Shown here in pieces: positions 1 to 5,103 of a DNA stretch of 5,103 nucleotides. The translations under genes were made by a program, and so were the position numbers. Under the pieces are notes generated by a model, which saw only the letters and a program-made list of their open reading frames with translations, searched no databases and was not told where the DNA came from. Every line of letters starts with the position of its first letter. Position 1 is the stretch's first letter. Location of the stretch: the NCBI GenBank assembly GCA_007130025.1, contig SLTF01000420.1, positions 1 to 5,103 on the forward strand. The letters are read 5' to 3'. Origin of the DNA: Spirochaetales bacterium. GTDB lineage: Bacteria > Spirochaetota > Spirochaetia > DSM-27196 > PWMO01.

Positions 1-940
1 GCCGATCGATGATCAGCGATGCCGCCGCTGAGCCCATTCCCGCCGCGGGAAGGGCAACGGTGGTAAGCGGGGGGTTGAGGTAGCGGGAGAGGTGATCGTC
101 GTCAAACCCCACAATTGAGATGTCGTCAGGGACCAGAAGACCCGCATCACGCGCGGCGCTCAACGCACCGTACGCGACCACGTCGTTTCCCGCAAACACC
201 GCGGTGGGTCTCGGCACGGTCTCGAGCAGTTCCACCATGGCCGCGTACCCGCTGCGCTCCGAAAAATCTCCGTAGCGCACCAGCATATCGTCGAGGTCAA
301 GACCGGCCGACTCCAGGGCGAGCCGGTATCCCAGGTGGCGCGCCTGCGAAGCCGCGTAGACCAGCGACGCGTGGGTGATCATGGCGATGCGGCGGTGCCC
401 CAGATCGATCAGATAGGTAATCAGTTCGCGCGCCGCGGCGGTGTTATCCACGTAGACCTGATCGATCAAAACCTCCGGGAGATGATCCATGGCCACCACC
501 GGAAACCGCGCCTCCACCAGTTCGGTGAGCGCGGGATCGTTTTCATGCGCATTGATGAGCACGATGCCGTCGACGCCGTCGTGACGCGCAAGCGACAGGT
601 AGCTTTCCTCGTTGAGGGTCAGCGGATGGATCAGCAGTCGCGCCCGGTTGCGGTTGATGGTCTGCGCCATGCCCTCCACGGTGCGTACGATGAAGGCATC
701 GGTATAGACAAACTGTGAGTGGCAGATGTAGAGACCGATGGTGTTGTGCCGAACCATCGCCAGCCGACGGGCATCCTCATTGGGGGTATAACCCAGGCGA
801 GACGCCTCGGAGAGCACCCGCTGCCGCGTTGCCTCCGAGATGTTCTTGCCGGGGGTGTTGTTCAGCACGAACGACACGGTGGTACGCGATACGCCCGCCG
901 CACGTGCTACATCTTCTGCTGATACCCGTCGCTGCTTCAC
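1..940 (-). CDS. LacI-family transcriptional regulator, C-terminus cut by window edge
   Basis: This is a sugar-responsive DNA-binding repressor of the LacI/GalR family; 313 codons are visible, and family members are usually about 330-345 residues, so roughly 20-35 are missing off the left edge. Residues 6-28 form the N-terminal helix-turn-helix (AEDVARAAGVSRTTVSFVLN), with SRTT at the start of the recognition helix. Residues 51-60 (YTPNEDARRL) are the hinge helix, with Leu60 at the position that intercalates at the central CpG of LacI operators. The periplasmic-binding-protein-like effector domain begins at TIGLYI (67-72) and carries family landmarks at VDNTAAA (164-170), GHRRIAMI (181-188), GYRLALESAGL (204-214) and SIVGFDDD (275-282). 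The start is GTG at 940, preceded at 5 bases by AGAGGA; no better start lies upstream. It follows the second permease gene by 44 bases in the same direction, so it is probably co-transcribed and the local repressor of the transporter. The effector cannot be read from sequence. Confidence 0.93.
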   Translation of the reverse strand, partial: MKQRRVSAEDVARAAGVSRTTVSFVLNNTPGKNISEATRQRVLSEASRLGYTPNEDARRLAMVRHNTIGLYICHSQFVYTDAFIVRTVEGMAQTINRNRARLLIHPLTLNEESYLSLARHDGVDGIVLINAHENDPALTELVEARFPVVAMDHLPEVLIDQVYVDNTAAARELITYLIDLGHRRIAMITHASLVYAASQARHLGYRLALESAGLDLDDMLVRYGDFSERSGYAAMVELLETVPRPTAVFAGNDVVAYGALSAARDAGLLVPDDISIVGFDDDHLSRYLNPPLTTVALPAAGMGSAAASLIIDR

Positions 941-945
941 GTTGT

Positions 946-951
946 TCCTCT
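946..951 (-). promoter_or_regulatory. Ribosome binding site setting the GTG start of the LacI gene
   Basis: On the minus strand AGAGGA sits 5 bases before GTG at 940. This choice puts the helix-turn-helix at the usual distance (about five residues) from the N-terminus. The 44-base gap to the preceding stop shows no hairpin with a T tract, so no separate terminator is apparent here. Confidence 0.6.
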
Positions 952-984
952 GTCGGGAGCACGGCGTCCTGACGAGACGAGGCC

Positions 985-1872
985 CTACCCCTTGACCGAT
1001 CCTGCCATCATTCCGCGCACAAAGTATCGTTGCAGCGCAAAAAACACAATCAGCGGCATGATCATGGTGAGGAACGCGCCCGCGGTCAGGACGTGCCACG
1101 CCTGTCCGCGCGAACCCACCAGCTCCGACAGGCGGGTGGTCACCACGGCGATCTCAACGCGGGTGCCCAGAAAGATCAGCGCGACCAGCAGGTCGTTCCA
1201 CACCCAGAGAAACTGAAAGATCGCAAACGATGCGATTGCCGGCACCGATACCGGAAGCACCAGATAGATGAACTTGGTCATCGGCGTGGTGCCGTCCACC
1301 TCGGACGCCTCGATGAGTTCGCGGGGAATCTGCGCGATGTAGCCGTAGAGCAGGTAGGTGGCGAGCGGCAGCCCAAAGCCGGTATGCGCGAGCCATATTC
1401 CCAGAAACGTCCCGGCCAGTCCGACATCGTTATAGAGCCGGAACAGCGGCAGCAGCGAGGTCTGCAACGGCACCACCATCAGGCCAACCACCAGGATGAA
1501 GAGCAGCCGTCGCCCGAGAAAGTTCATCCACGCCAGACCATACGCCGCAAACGCCGCAATGGTGATTGGTATCACCGTGGCGGGAATGGTGACCAGCAGG
1601 CTGTTGGCGAACGCGGTTCCCATGCGGTCTTCCGTGAGAACGCGCACATAGTTACCGAGCGACCAGTTGCCCTCGGTGAACGGCCTCGCAACGGCAACCC
1701 ACCATCCGGTGGAGTTGATCGCTTGCGGTGTGCGAAACGAGCTGACCAGCAGCCCAAACGTCGGGATCGTCCAGAGCACAACAATCGTGATGACGGCAAG
1801 GTTCAGAAGGATTTTGCTGGTGATCTCTTCGGGGCGGAGTTTCCGCGCATGGATTGTCAACGTATCTGCCAT
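985..1872 (-). CDS. Carbohydrate ABC transporter permease, MalG/AglG-like (CUT1)
   Basis: This is an inner-membrane permease subunit of a binding-protein-dependent sugar importer, 295 residues, normal for the MalG-type subunit. About six membrane segments are visible (near 22-46, 86-112, 123-146, 155-178, 209-236 and 262-284). The cytoplasmic EAA loop that docks the ATPase is at 188-211 (EASEVDGTTPMTKFIYLVLP), with the conserved Gly194 and the LP pair. The segment IPTFGLLVSSFRTPQAI (36-52) followed by TGWW, and the C-terminus RGMMAGSVKG, are what I recall from AglG-type permeases of rhizobial alpha-glucoside transporters. The start is ATG at 1872, 10 bases after the stop of the other permease, which suggests translational coupling so that the two halves of the channel are made in equal amounts. 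The family call is firm; the substrate (alpha-glucoside) is inference. Confidence 0.95.
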   Translation of the reverse strand: MADTLTIHARKLRPEEITSKILLNLAVITIVVLWTIPTFGLLVSSFRTPQAINSTGWWVAVARPFTEGNWSLGNYVRVLTEDRMGTAFANSLLVTIPATVIPITIAAFAAYGLAWMNFLGRRLLFILVVGLMVVPLQTSLLPLFRLYNDVGLAGTFLGIWLAHTGFGLPLATYLLYGYIAQIPRELIEASEVDGTTPMTKFIYLVLPVSVPAIASFAIFQFLWVWNDLLVALIFLGTRVEIAVVTTRLSELVGSRGQAWHVLTAGAFLTMIMPLIVFFALQRYFVRGMMAGSVKG

Positions 1873-1885
1873 TCCGCCCCCCTCA
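1873..1885 (-). promoter_or_regulatory. Ribosome binding site overlapping the upstream stop codon
   Basis: On the minus strand the TGA stop of the first permease (1885-1883) runs directly into a G tract, giving GAGGGG (1884-1879) six bases before ATG at 1872. The overlap of stop and ribosome site supports reinitiation or coupled translation of the two permeases. Confidence 0.6.
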
Positions 1886-2962
1886 GGCCTTATTCAGCTT
1901 TCGAATGTTGTGGATCATCACCGGCGTCACGGCAATGAAAATGATGACCGCGAGCGCCGCGCCGCGTCCGTACGTGCCCTGGATGAACATCTGGTTGAAC
2001 ATCATGTTGGCAATCACCTCAGTGTTGAACCGGCCGCTGGTCATCACAAACACCACGTCAAAGACCTTCAGCACCAGGATGACGATGGTTGTGGTCACCG
2101 TGAGAATTGCACCGCTGATGAAGGGAACGATCACCTGGAAGAACACTCGGATCTCACCGGCGCCGTCGATGCGGGCCGCCTCCAGCAGGCTTCCCGGCAC
2201 GCCCTTGACCGCCGACGAAAGGATCACCATTGCAAAACCGGTCTGCAGCCACACCATGATGACGATCAGGAAGAAGTTATTCCACGGTTCCAGCCGGAGC
2301 CAGCCCACCGGCTCACCGCCAAGCGCAACGACAATTCCGTTGAGCAAACCAATCTGCGCTCCAAACGGAGCCCGGTAATAGATGAAGCGCCAGATGACCG
2401 ATGCGCCCACAAAGGAGATCGCCATCGGCAGGAAGATGAGCGACTTGGCGATCTTCTCCCATCGAATGCGGTCTACCAGCACGGCGATGACCAGGCCAAT
2501 GGATACCGAAAACAGCGGCACGAAGATCAGCCAGAGCACGTTGTTGCGCAGGGCAATCAGCAGCGCCGGGTCGGTGAACGCCCGAACGTAGTTCTGAAGC
2601 CCAAAGTTCTGCGGGGTACCGCCCCGGGTGAAGTCGAAGAAGCTGATGTAGACGGTGCGAATGGTGGGATAAATGATATAGACCAGAAGCACCAGGAAGG
2701 CCGGTGTGATAAACACGTAGGGTCTCACTCGGTCGCGCAGCCTCACGGGAAGCTGTGCCACCAGGTGATCCGCCGTCAGGAACAGCGCCCAGATTCCTCC
2801 CACTCCGACCACCATGGCCACAATGGCAATAAGGAACCGCGGAGCCGTTGCCGCGCGCATGAAGTTGAAACTCCACGCAAACACCACAACCAGTACCGCC
2901 GCAACCCCAAGGCTCAGCAGAACCTGTGTTGTCCGGTTTTTCTGAATTACCGCATCACTCAT
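1883..2962 (-). CDS. Carbohydrate ABC transporter permease, MalF/AglF-like (CUT1), eight predicted membrane segments
   Basis: This is the partner permease of the sugar importer, 359 residues from ATG at 2962. That start has GGAGG four bases upstream and is preferred over an in-frame ATG at 3010, which would add 16 residues encoded by the intergenic hairpin. Two hydrophobic segments (about 13-34 and 42-64) precede the core, which begins at PYVFITPAFLVLLVYIIYPT (81-100). Further segments lie near 140-163, 172-194, 230-250, 283-305 and 333-352, eight in all. The EAA loop is at 261-280 (EAARIDGAGEIRVFFQVIVP), close to consensus and with Gly267. The extra N-terminal helices recall enterobacterial MalF, which also has eight, whereas many CUT1 permeases have six. 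It is followed after 10 bases by the second permease and preceded by the binding-protein gene after a 72-base gap holding a terminator-like hairpin. The family is firm; an alpha-glucoside substrate is inferred. Confidence 0.95.
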   Translation of the reverse strand: MSDAVIQKNRTTQVLLSLGVAAVLVVVFAWSFNFMRAATAPRFLIAIVAMVVGVGGIWALFLTADHLVAQLPVRLRDRVRPYVFITPAFLVLLVYIIYPTIRTVYISFFDFTRGGTPQNFGLQNYVRAFTDPALLIALRNNVLWLIFVPLFSVSIGLVIAVLVDRIRWEKIAKSLIFLPMAISFVGASVIWRFIYYRAPFGAQIGLLNGIVVALGGEPVGWLRLEPWNNFFLIVIMVWLQTGFAMVILSSAVKGVPGSLLEAARIDGAGEIRVFFQVIVPFISGAILTVTTTIVILVLKVFDVVFVMTSGRFNTEVIANMMFNQMFIQGTYGRGAALAVIIFIAVTPVMIHNIRKLNKA

Positions 2963-2966
2963 ACAT

Positions 2967-2971
2967 CCTCC
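2967..2971 (-). promoter_or_regulatory. Ribosome binding site deciding the start of the first permease
   Basis: GGAGG on the minus strand stands four bases before ATG at 2962. It lies downstream of the T tract of the intergenic hairpin, so it would be present only on readthrough transcripts. The alternative ATG at 3010 has no comparable site and lies within the hairpin arm. Confidence 0.65.
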
Positions 2972-2982
2972 GTGCGGGAGAG

Positions 2983-3016
2983 AAAAAATGGGCGGGGTAC
3001 CGCCGGGCACCCCGCC
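2983..3016 (-). terminator. Intrinsic-terminator-like hairpin between binding-protein and permease genes (attenuator or mRNA stabiliser)
   Basis: On the minus strand GGCGGGGT (3016-3009) pairs perfectly with ACCCCGCC (2998-2991). The ten bases between can pair further as GCC/GGT around a CGGC tetraloop, giving about 11 stem pairs. Two bases later comes a run of six T (2988-2983). This is the form of a Rho-independent terminator. It begins about 18 bases after the TAA of the binding-protein gene and ends 20 bases before the permease start. Because the permeases have no visible promoter of their own, partial termination is more likely than full termination. Protection of the upstream mRNA end is an alternative. 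Confidence 0.65.
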
Positions 3017-3034
3017 TGAAAGCCAATAGGACGG

Positions 3035-4384
3035 TTAGCGCCCCGGCCAGCTCGCATCGATGTTCCGCAGGGTCTGCTGCAGCGGAACGTTGGGATAGTT
3101 GTTCACGTAGTTGGTGATCTCCGACCAGAATGATCCGGCACCCACGGGTCCCGGCATCAGGTCCGATCCGTCGAAGCGGAAGGGATCCGCGTTGGCAATG
3201 ATCTCGGCGAAGCGACGATCGATGTCGGTTGGGTACCACGCGAGGTCGGCGTCGCGATGGGGCGATACAAAACCACCGGCTTCAACCCACGCGCGAGTCG
3301 AGACTCCCTGCGTCATGAAGCGGGCGAGTGCGCGTACCTCGGGGCGGTCGTTGAAGACACCGTAGATGTCGCCGGCGCCGAGAACCGGTCGCGGGGCGAT
3401 GTCGGTGTCGATGGGCGGCAGGTAGAAAAAGTCTACATCCACGCCAACCTGAACACCGTCCGGGAAAAAGGCGGGGATAAAGCTCGCCTGGCGATGCATC
3501 CACGCCGCGGGCGGATTCGTAAACAGTGCGTTGGGAGCGTCGCCAAAGGGCACCCCGACGATGGCGTCGATGCCACCGACCACAAAGTCCGGCTCAAACC
3601 AGATCTCGCCCATGACTTCAAAGGCTCGGCGCACTTCGGGGCTGTCAAAGCGATGGTCTCCGGTAACCCACGCGTCGTAGACCTCCACCGGTGCGACACG
3701 AAGCAGAATGTCCTCAATCCAGTCGGTTCCGACCCACCCGGTGGCTCCGGCGGACTCAATACCGATGCTCCACGGAGTGTGACCGTTGGCGACCATCTGC
3801 CGGGAGAGCTCCATCAGCTCGTCCCAGGTCTCCGGAATCTGGTATCCGGCTTCTTCCCACGCCTGCACGGGATACCATACCAGACTCTTCACGTTGGCCC
3901 GGTGCCAGAATCCGGCCATGATGCCGTCCATGGTTGCCATATCGAGCCAGCTCTGGTCGTACTGCTGCTGCAGGTAGTCCATGCTGAACCAGTCGTTCAG
4001 GTCAATGACCTGTCCACCGGCAACAAAGTCTCCGAGCAATCCCGGCTGCGGGAAGGCAGCCATGTCGGGCGGGCTCCCACCTTCAACGCGCACGGTGATG
4101 AGCGATTCAAAGTCACCCGATCCCTCATAGACCACGTTGATTCCGGTTGCTTCGATGAACGGTTGCATCGATCGGTTGAACCGACGAGCGTCTTCGTCGA
4201 CAAACGCACCAAAGATCTGCACCGTCGTGCCGGAGAGATCCTGTCCGTCGGTCCACGGGTTGTCCGTGAAATCGCGGGCCGGACCCGTTGCCTGTTCGGT
4301 GCGGGGTCCGCATGCGGCAAATACCGTCGCAGCGATGACCAGTACCGCAACGATCGCAACTCGCATCGTTGTTTGCTGTTTCAT
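3035..4384 (-). CDS. Sugar ABC transporter substrate-binding lipoprotein, AglE-like (CUT1)
   Basis: This is the extracytoplasmic receptor that binds a sugar and delivers it to the two permeases encoded downstream; 449 residues, typical for the family. The ATG at 4384 has AGGAGG seven bases upstream and starts a classic export signal: basic start (MKQQTTMR), hydrophobic core (about 9-22), then a lipobox ending at Cys25 (FAAC), which would be lipidated. An in-frame ATG at 4501 would add 39 residues and bury the signal peptide, and lies upstream of the predicted promoter, so it is rejected. Landmarks include MAAFPQPG (108-115), VWYPVQAWEEAGYQIPETWDEL (169-190), TPWSIGIES (203-211), GWVGTDWIEDILLR (216-229) and FGDAPNALFTNPPAAWMHRQ (280-299). 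I recall equivalents in rhizobial AglE, which binds alpha-glucosides. Phe at -3 of the lipobox is unusual outside loose, spirochaete-style lipoboxes. The transporter family is firm; the exact ligand is inferred. Confidence 0.95.
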   Translation of the reverse strand: MKQQTTMRVAIVAVLVIAATVFAACGPRTEQATGPARDFTDNPWTDGQDLSGTTVQIFGAFVDEDARRFNRSMQPFIEATGINVVYEGSGDFESLITVRVEGGSPPDMAAFPQPGLLGDFVAGGQVIDLNDWFSMDYLQQQYDQSWLDMATMDGIMAGFWHRANVKSLVWYPVQAWEEAGYQIPETWDELMELSRQMVANGHTPWSIGIESAGATGWVGTDWIEDILLRVAPVEVYDAWVTGDHRFDSPEVRRAFEVMGEIWFEPDFVVGGIDAIVGVPFGDAPNALFTNPPAAWMHRQASFIPAFFPDGVQVGVDVDFFYLPPIDTDIAPRPVLGAGDIYGVFNDRPEVRALARFMTQGVSTRAWVEAGGFVSPHRDADLAWYPTDIDRRFAEIIANADPFRFDGSDLMPGPVGAGSFWSEITNYVNNYPNVPLQQTLRNIDASWPGR

Positions 4385-4391
4385 TCCCTTT

Positions 4392-4397
4392 CCTCCT
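4392..4397 (-). promoter_or_regulatory. Strong ribosome binding site of the binding-protein gene
   Basis: AGGAGG on the minus strand is seven bases before ATG at 4384. It is a full consensus site at good spacing, decides the start in favour of the signal-peptide-bearing form, and fits high expression of a binding protein. Confidence 0.75.
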
Positions 4398-4403
4398 AAT
4401 TCG

Positions 4404-4433
4404 CGAACCCACCCACCGTGGCGGATCGGTTCG
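4404..4433 (-). promoter_or_regulatory. Possible leader hairpin just upstream of the binding-protein ribosome site
   Basis: On the minus strand CGAACC (4433-4428) can pair with GGTTCG (4409-4404), and inside this loop CCA/TGG can form a small inner stem. The structure would end seven bases before the AGGAGG site. It overlaps the perfect DNA palindrome TTCGCGAA (4400-4407). It could affect translation or mRNA stability, or could be chance: the outer stem is only six pairs and the spacing between stems is unpaired. Confidence 0.25.
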
Positions 4434-4451
4434 ATTTCGGGTTTTCGCGTA

Positions 4452-4467
4452 TAACTCGCGTTAGTAA
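4452..4467. promoter_or_regulatory. Candidate LacI-type operator at the transporter promoter
   Basis: TAACTCGCGTTAGTAA is an imperfect palindrome centred on CpG (4459-4460), with five of eight symmetric pairs matching. A central CpG is the usual mark of LacI-family operators. It covers the predicted transcription start (about 4466), where bound repressor would block initiation. The operon itself ends in a LacI gene, which makes a local operator likely. The same stretch also contains the arms TAAC/GTTA in overlapping arrangement, and TCGCGT repeats 11 bases apart (4445-4450 and 4456-4461), so the exact site is uncertain. Confidence 0.3.
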
Positions 4468-4472
4468 CACAC

Positions 4473-4501
4473 ATGATAGACGGGTTTTTCCGATTCCGCA
4501 A
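4473..4501 (-). promoter_or_regulatory. Sigma-70-type promoter of the sugar transporter operon
   Basis: On the minus strand TTGCGG (-35, 4501-4496) is followed after exactly 17 bases by TATCAT (-10, 4478-4473), which matches TATAAT at five of six positions. Transcription would start near 4466, giving a leader of about 81 bases before ATG 4384. It is the best housekeeping-type promoter I could find upstream of the binding-protein gene. Confidence 0.55.
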
Positions 4502-4551
4502 GGGAAAATTTCTCCACTTTCCGGTTCCGAAGCGTGAAGCGGCTCCATCGG

Positions 4552-4580
4552 TTGCAGTTTCGGGGGATTTGTGGCACTAT
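4552..4580 (+). promoter_or_regulatory. Weak candidate promoter of ackA
   Basis: TTGCAG (4552-4557) and CACTAT (4575-4580) are 17 bases apart, with three of six consensus matches each; the conserved TTG and the -10 positions A2, A5 and T6 are kept. Start of transcription would be near 4587, about 50 bases before ATG 4637. The match is modest and other starts are possible. Confidence 0.3.
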
Positions 4581-4583
4581 GGC

Positions 4584-4595
4584 GGTAACGATTCC
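4584..4595. promoter_or_regulatory. CpG-centred imperfect palindrome at the putative ackA transcription start
   Basis: GGTAACGATTCC has four of six symmetric pairs matching around a central CpG (4589-4590) and lies directly after the candidate ackA -10 element. It shares TAACG with the other strand of the operator candidate at 4452-4467. It could be a second site for a LacI-family protein, but the symmetry is weak and chance is a serious alternative. Confidence 0.15.
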
Positions 4596-4636
4596 ACCCG
4601 AACCCGTTCACGAAATCGAGCCTCTGGAGGAACTAT

Positions 4637-5103
4637 ATGGTTATCATGACGCTCAACTGCGGAAGCTCATCCGTCAAGTACCAGGTATACGACTGGGATG
4701 AGCACGAGGCGCTTGCGTCCGGTATTGTGGAGCGAGTGACCCAGTCCGGCTCGGTCATCAAGCACAAGGCGCGCGGCAAGGCCGAGCACGAACTGGAGCA
4801 CCCCTGCCCCGATCATCGGGTGGCAATCGAACTCATCATTTCCACCATCCTCGATCCCACGCACGGCGCCATCTCGGACATCTCCGAGGTGAAGGCTGTT
4901 GGTCATCGCGTGGTGCACGGAGGCGAAAAATTCGCCAAGTCGGTTCAGGTAACCGATGAGGTACTCGCCGCGTTCCGGGAGATTCAGGATCTGGCCCCCC
5001 TGCACAACCCGGCCAACATCATGGGAATTGAGGCTGCCCAGTCGGTGCTGCCGGACGTGCCCCACTGCGCCATCATGGACACCGCCTGGCACCAGACCAT
5101 GCC
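4637..5103 (+). CDS. ackA: Acetate kinase, N-terminal 155 residues (cut by window edge)
   Basis: Acetate kinase interconverts acetate plus ATP with acetyl phosphate plus ADP; in fermenters it works with phosphotransacetylase to make ATP while releasing acetate. It is a cytoplasmic enzyme of about 400 residues or more, so well over half lies beyond the right edge. The first family signature is LNCGSSSVKYQ (6-16), with Asn7 and Ser10/Ser12. GHRVVHGGE (89-97) holds Arg91, PLHNPANIMGIEAA (121-134) holds His123, and MDTAWHQTM (147-155) holds Asp148. These coincide with the active-site Arg91, His123 and Asp148 of the Methanosarcina thermophila enzyme. Trp151 stands where most bacterial enzymes have Phe (DTAFH). 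The start is ATG at 4637 with GGAGG six bases upstream (4626-4630); an ATG at codon 4 would break the conserved beta-strand. It is transcribed divergently from the sugar transporter operon, with 252 bases between the two starts. Confidence 0.97.
   Translation, partial: MVIMTLNCGSSSVKYQVYDWDEHEALASGIVERVTQSGSVIKHKARGKAEHELEHPCPDHRVAIELIISTILDPTHGAISDISEVKAVGHRVVHGGEKFAKSVQVTDEVLAAFREIQDLAPLHNPANIMGIEAAQSVLPDVPHCAIMDTAWHQTM

Noticed and set aside
941..984. Possible terminator between the second permease and the LacI gene
   Set aside because: Only a four-pair CGTC/GACG inverted repeat is present and no T tract follows, so readthrough into the LacI gene is the simpler reading.
1030..1938. A 302-codon plus-strand open frame antisense to the second permease
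   Set aside because: Low-complexity, charge-rich translation (Gln, Arg and His runs) with no family features. The minus-strand frame carries the EAA loop and membrane segments.
1667..3019. A 450-codon open frame on the plus strand, antisense to the two permeases
   Set aside because: The translation is rich in His, Arg, Gln and Asp with no domain or hydrophobic pattern, and it lies opposite two clear permease genes with ribosome sites and family motifs. It is a codon-bias shadow.
3257..4399. A 380-codon plus-strand open frame antisense to the binding protein
   Set aside because: It has no recognisable motif and no ribosome site that I could see, and it runs opposite a well-supported lipoprotein gene. 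Long antisense frames are expected at this base composition.
4385..4501. In-frame 39-residue N-terminal extension of the binding protein from ATG 4501
   Set aside because: It would place the signal peptide inside the protein, and it begins at or upstream of the predicted promoter. The ATG at 4384 has a consensus ribosome site.
4529..4541. GAAGCG direct repeat spaced seven bases apart between the divergent promoters
   Set aside because: There are only two copies of a six-base word with no further support as a binding site.
4600..4609. Short inverted repeat GAACCCGTTC in the ackA leader
   Set aside because: The arms are only four bases, do not extend outward and lack a central CpG; this is within what chance gives in 250 bases.
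4667..5092. A 141-codon minus-strand open frame opposite ackA
   Set aside because: It lies wholly within the acetate kinase reading frame, whose active-site motifs are intact; it is a shadow.
1..5103. A previously undescribed system
   Set aside because: All coding capacity is accounted for by known families (LacI, CUT1 transporter, acetate kinase) in an ordinary arrangement. I saw no unexplained gene, repeat array or mobile element.

Overview
The window looks like a bacterial chromosome segment of moderately high GC. It holds a CUT1-type carbohydrate ABC uptake operon on the minus strand and, divergent from it, the 5' part of an acetate kinase gene on the plus strand. My best guess for the host is a free-living, saccharolytic spirochaete. 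That guess rests on how the acetate kinase N-terminus reads (LNCGSSSVKYQ, then a GIVERV segment) and on a loose lipoprotein box (Phe at -3) in the binding protein. It is recall-based and only moderately secure.

Layout, following transcription on the minus strand: a 252-base divergent control region (4385-4636); a lipoprotein sugar-binding protein (4384-3035); a 72-base gap holding a strong GC-rich hairpin followed by six T; a first permease with eight predicted membrane segments (2962-1883); a second permease (1872-985), only 10 bases downstream, whose ribosome site overlaps the previous stop; a 44-base gap; and a LacI-family regulator starting with GTG at 940, cut by the left window edge about 20-35 codons before its expected end. 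On the plus strand ackA starts at 4637 and runs off the right edge after 155 codons.

The binding protein and both permeases resemble the AglE/AglF/AglG alpha-glucoside transporter of rhizobia in motifs, length and gene order, so an alpha-glucoside or similar di/oligosaccharide is the most reasonable substrate. No ATPase gene is visible. It must lie to the left of the window or be a shared MsmK/MalK-type subunit encoded elsewhere.

Proposed working: the lipoprotein captures sugar in the periplasm, the two permeases import it, and the LacI protein senses a sugar and represses the operon through a CpG-centred imperfect palindrome at the predicted transcription start. The hairpin after the binding-protein gene would let that gene be expressed above the permeases. 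The neighbouring acetate kinase makes ATP from acetyl phosphate at the end of sugar fermentation. I found no RNA genes, mobile elements, CRISPR arrays or evidence for an undescribed system. The most interesting content is regulatory.
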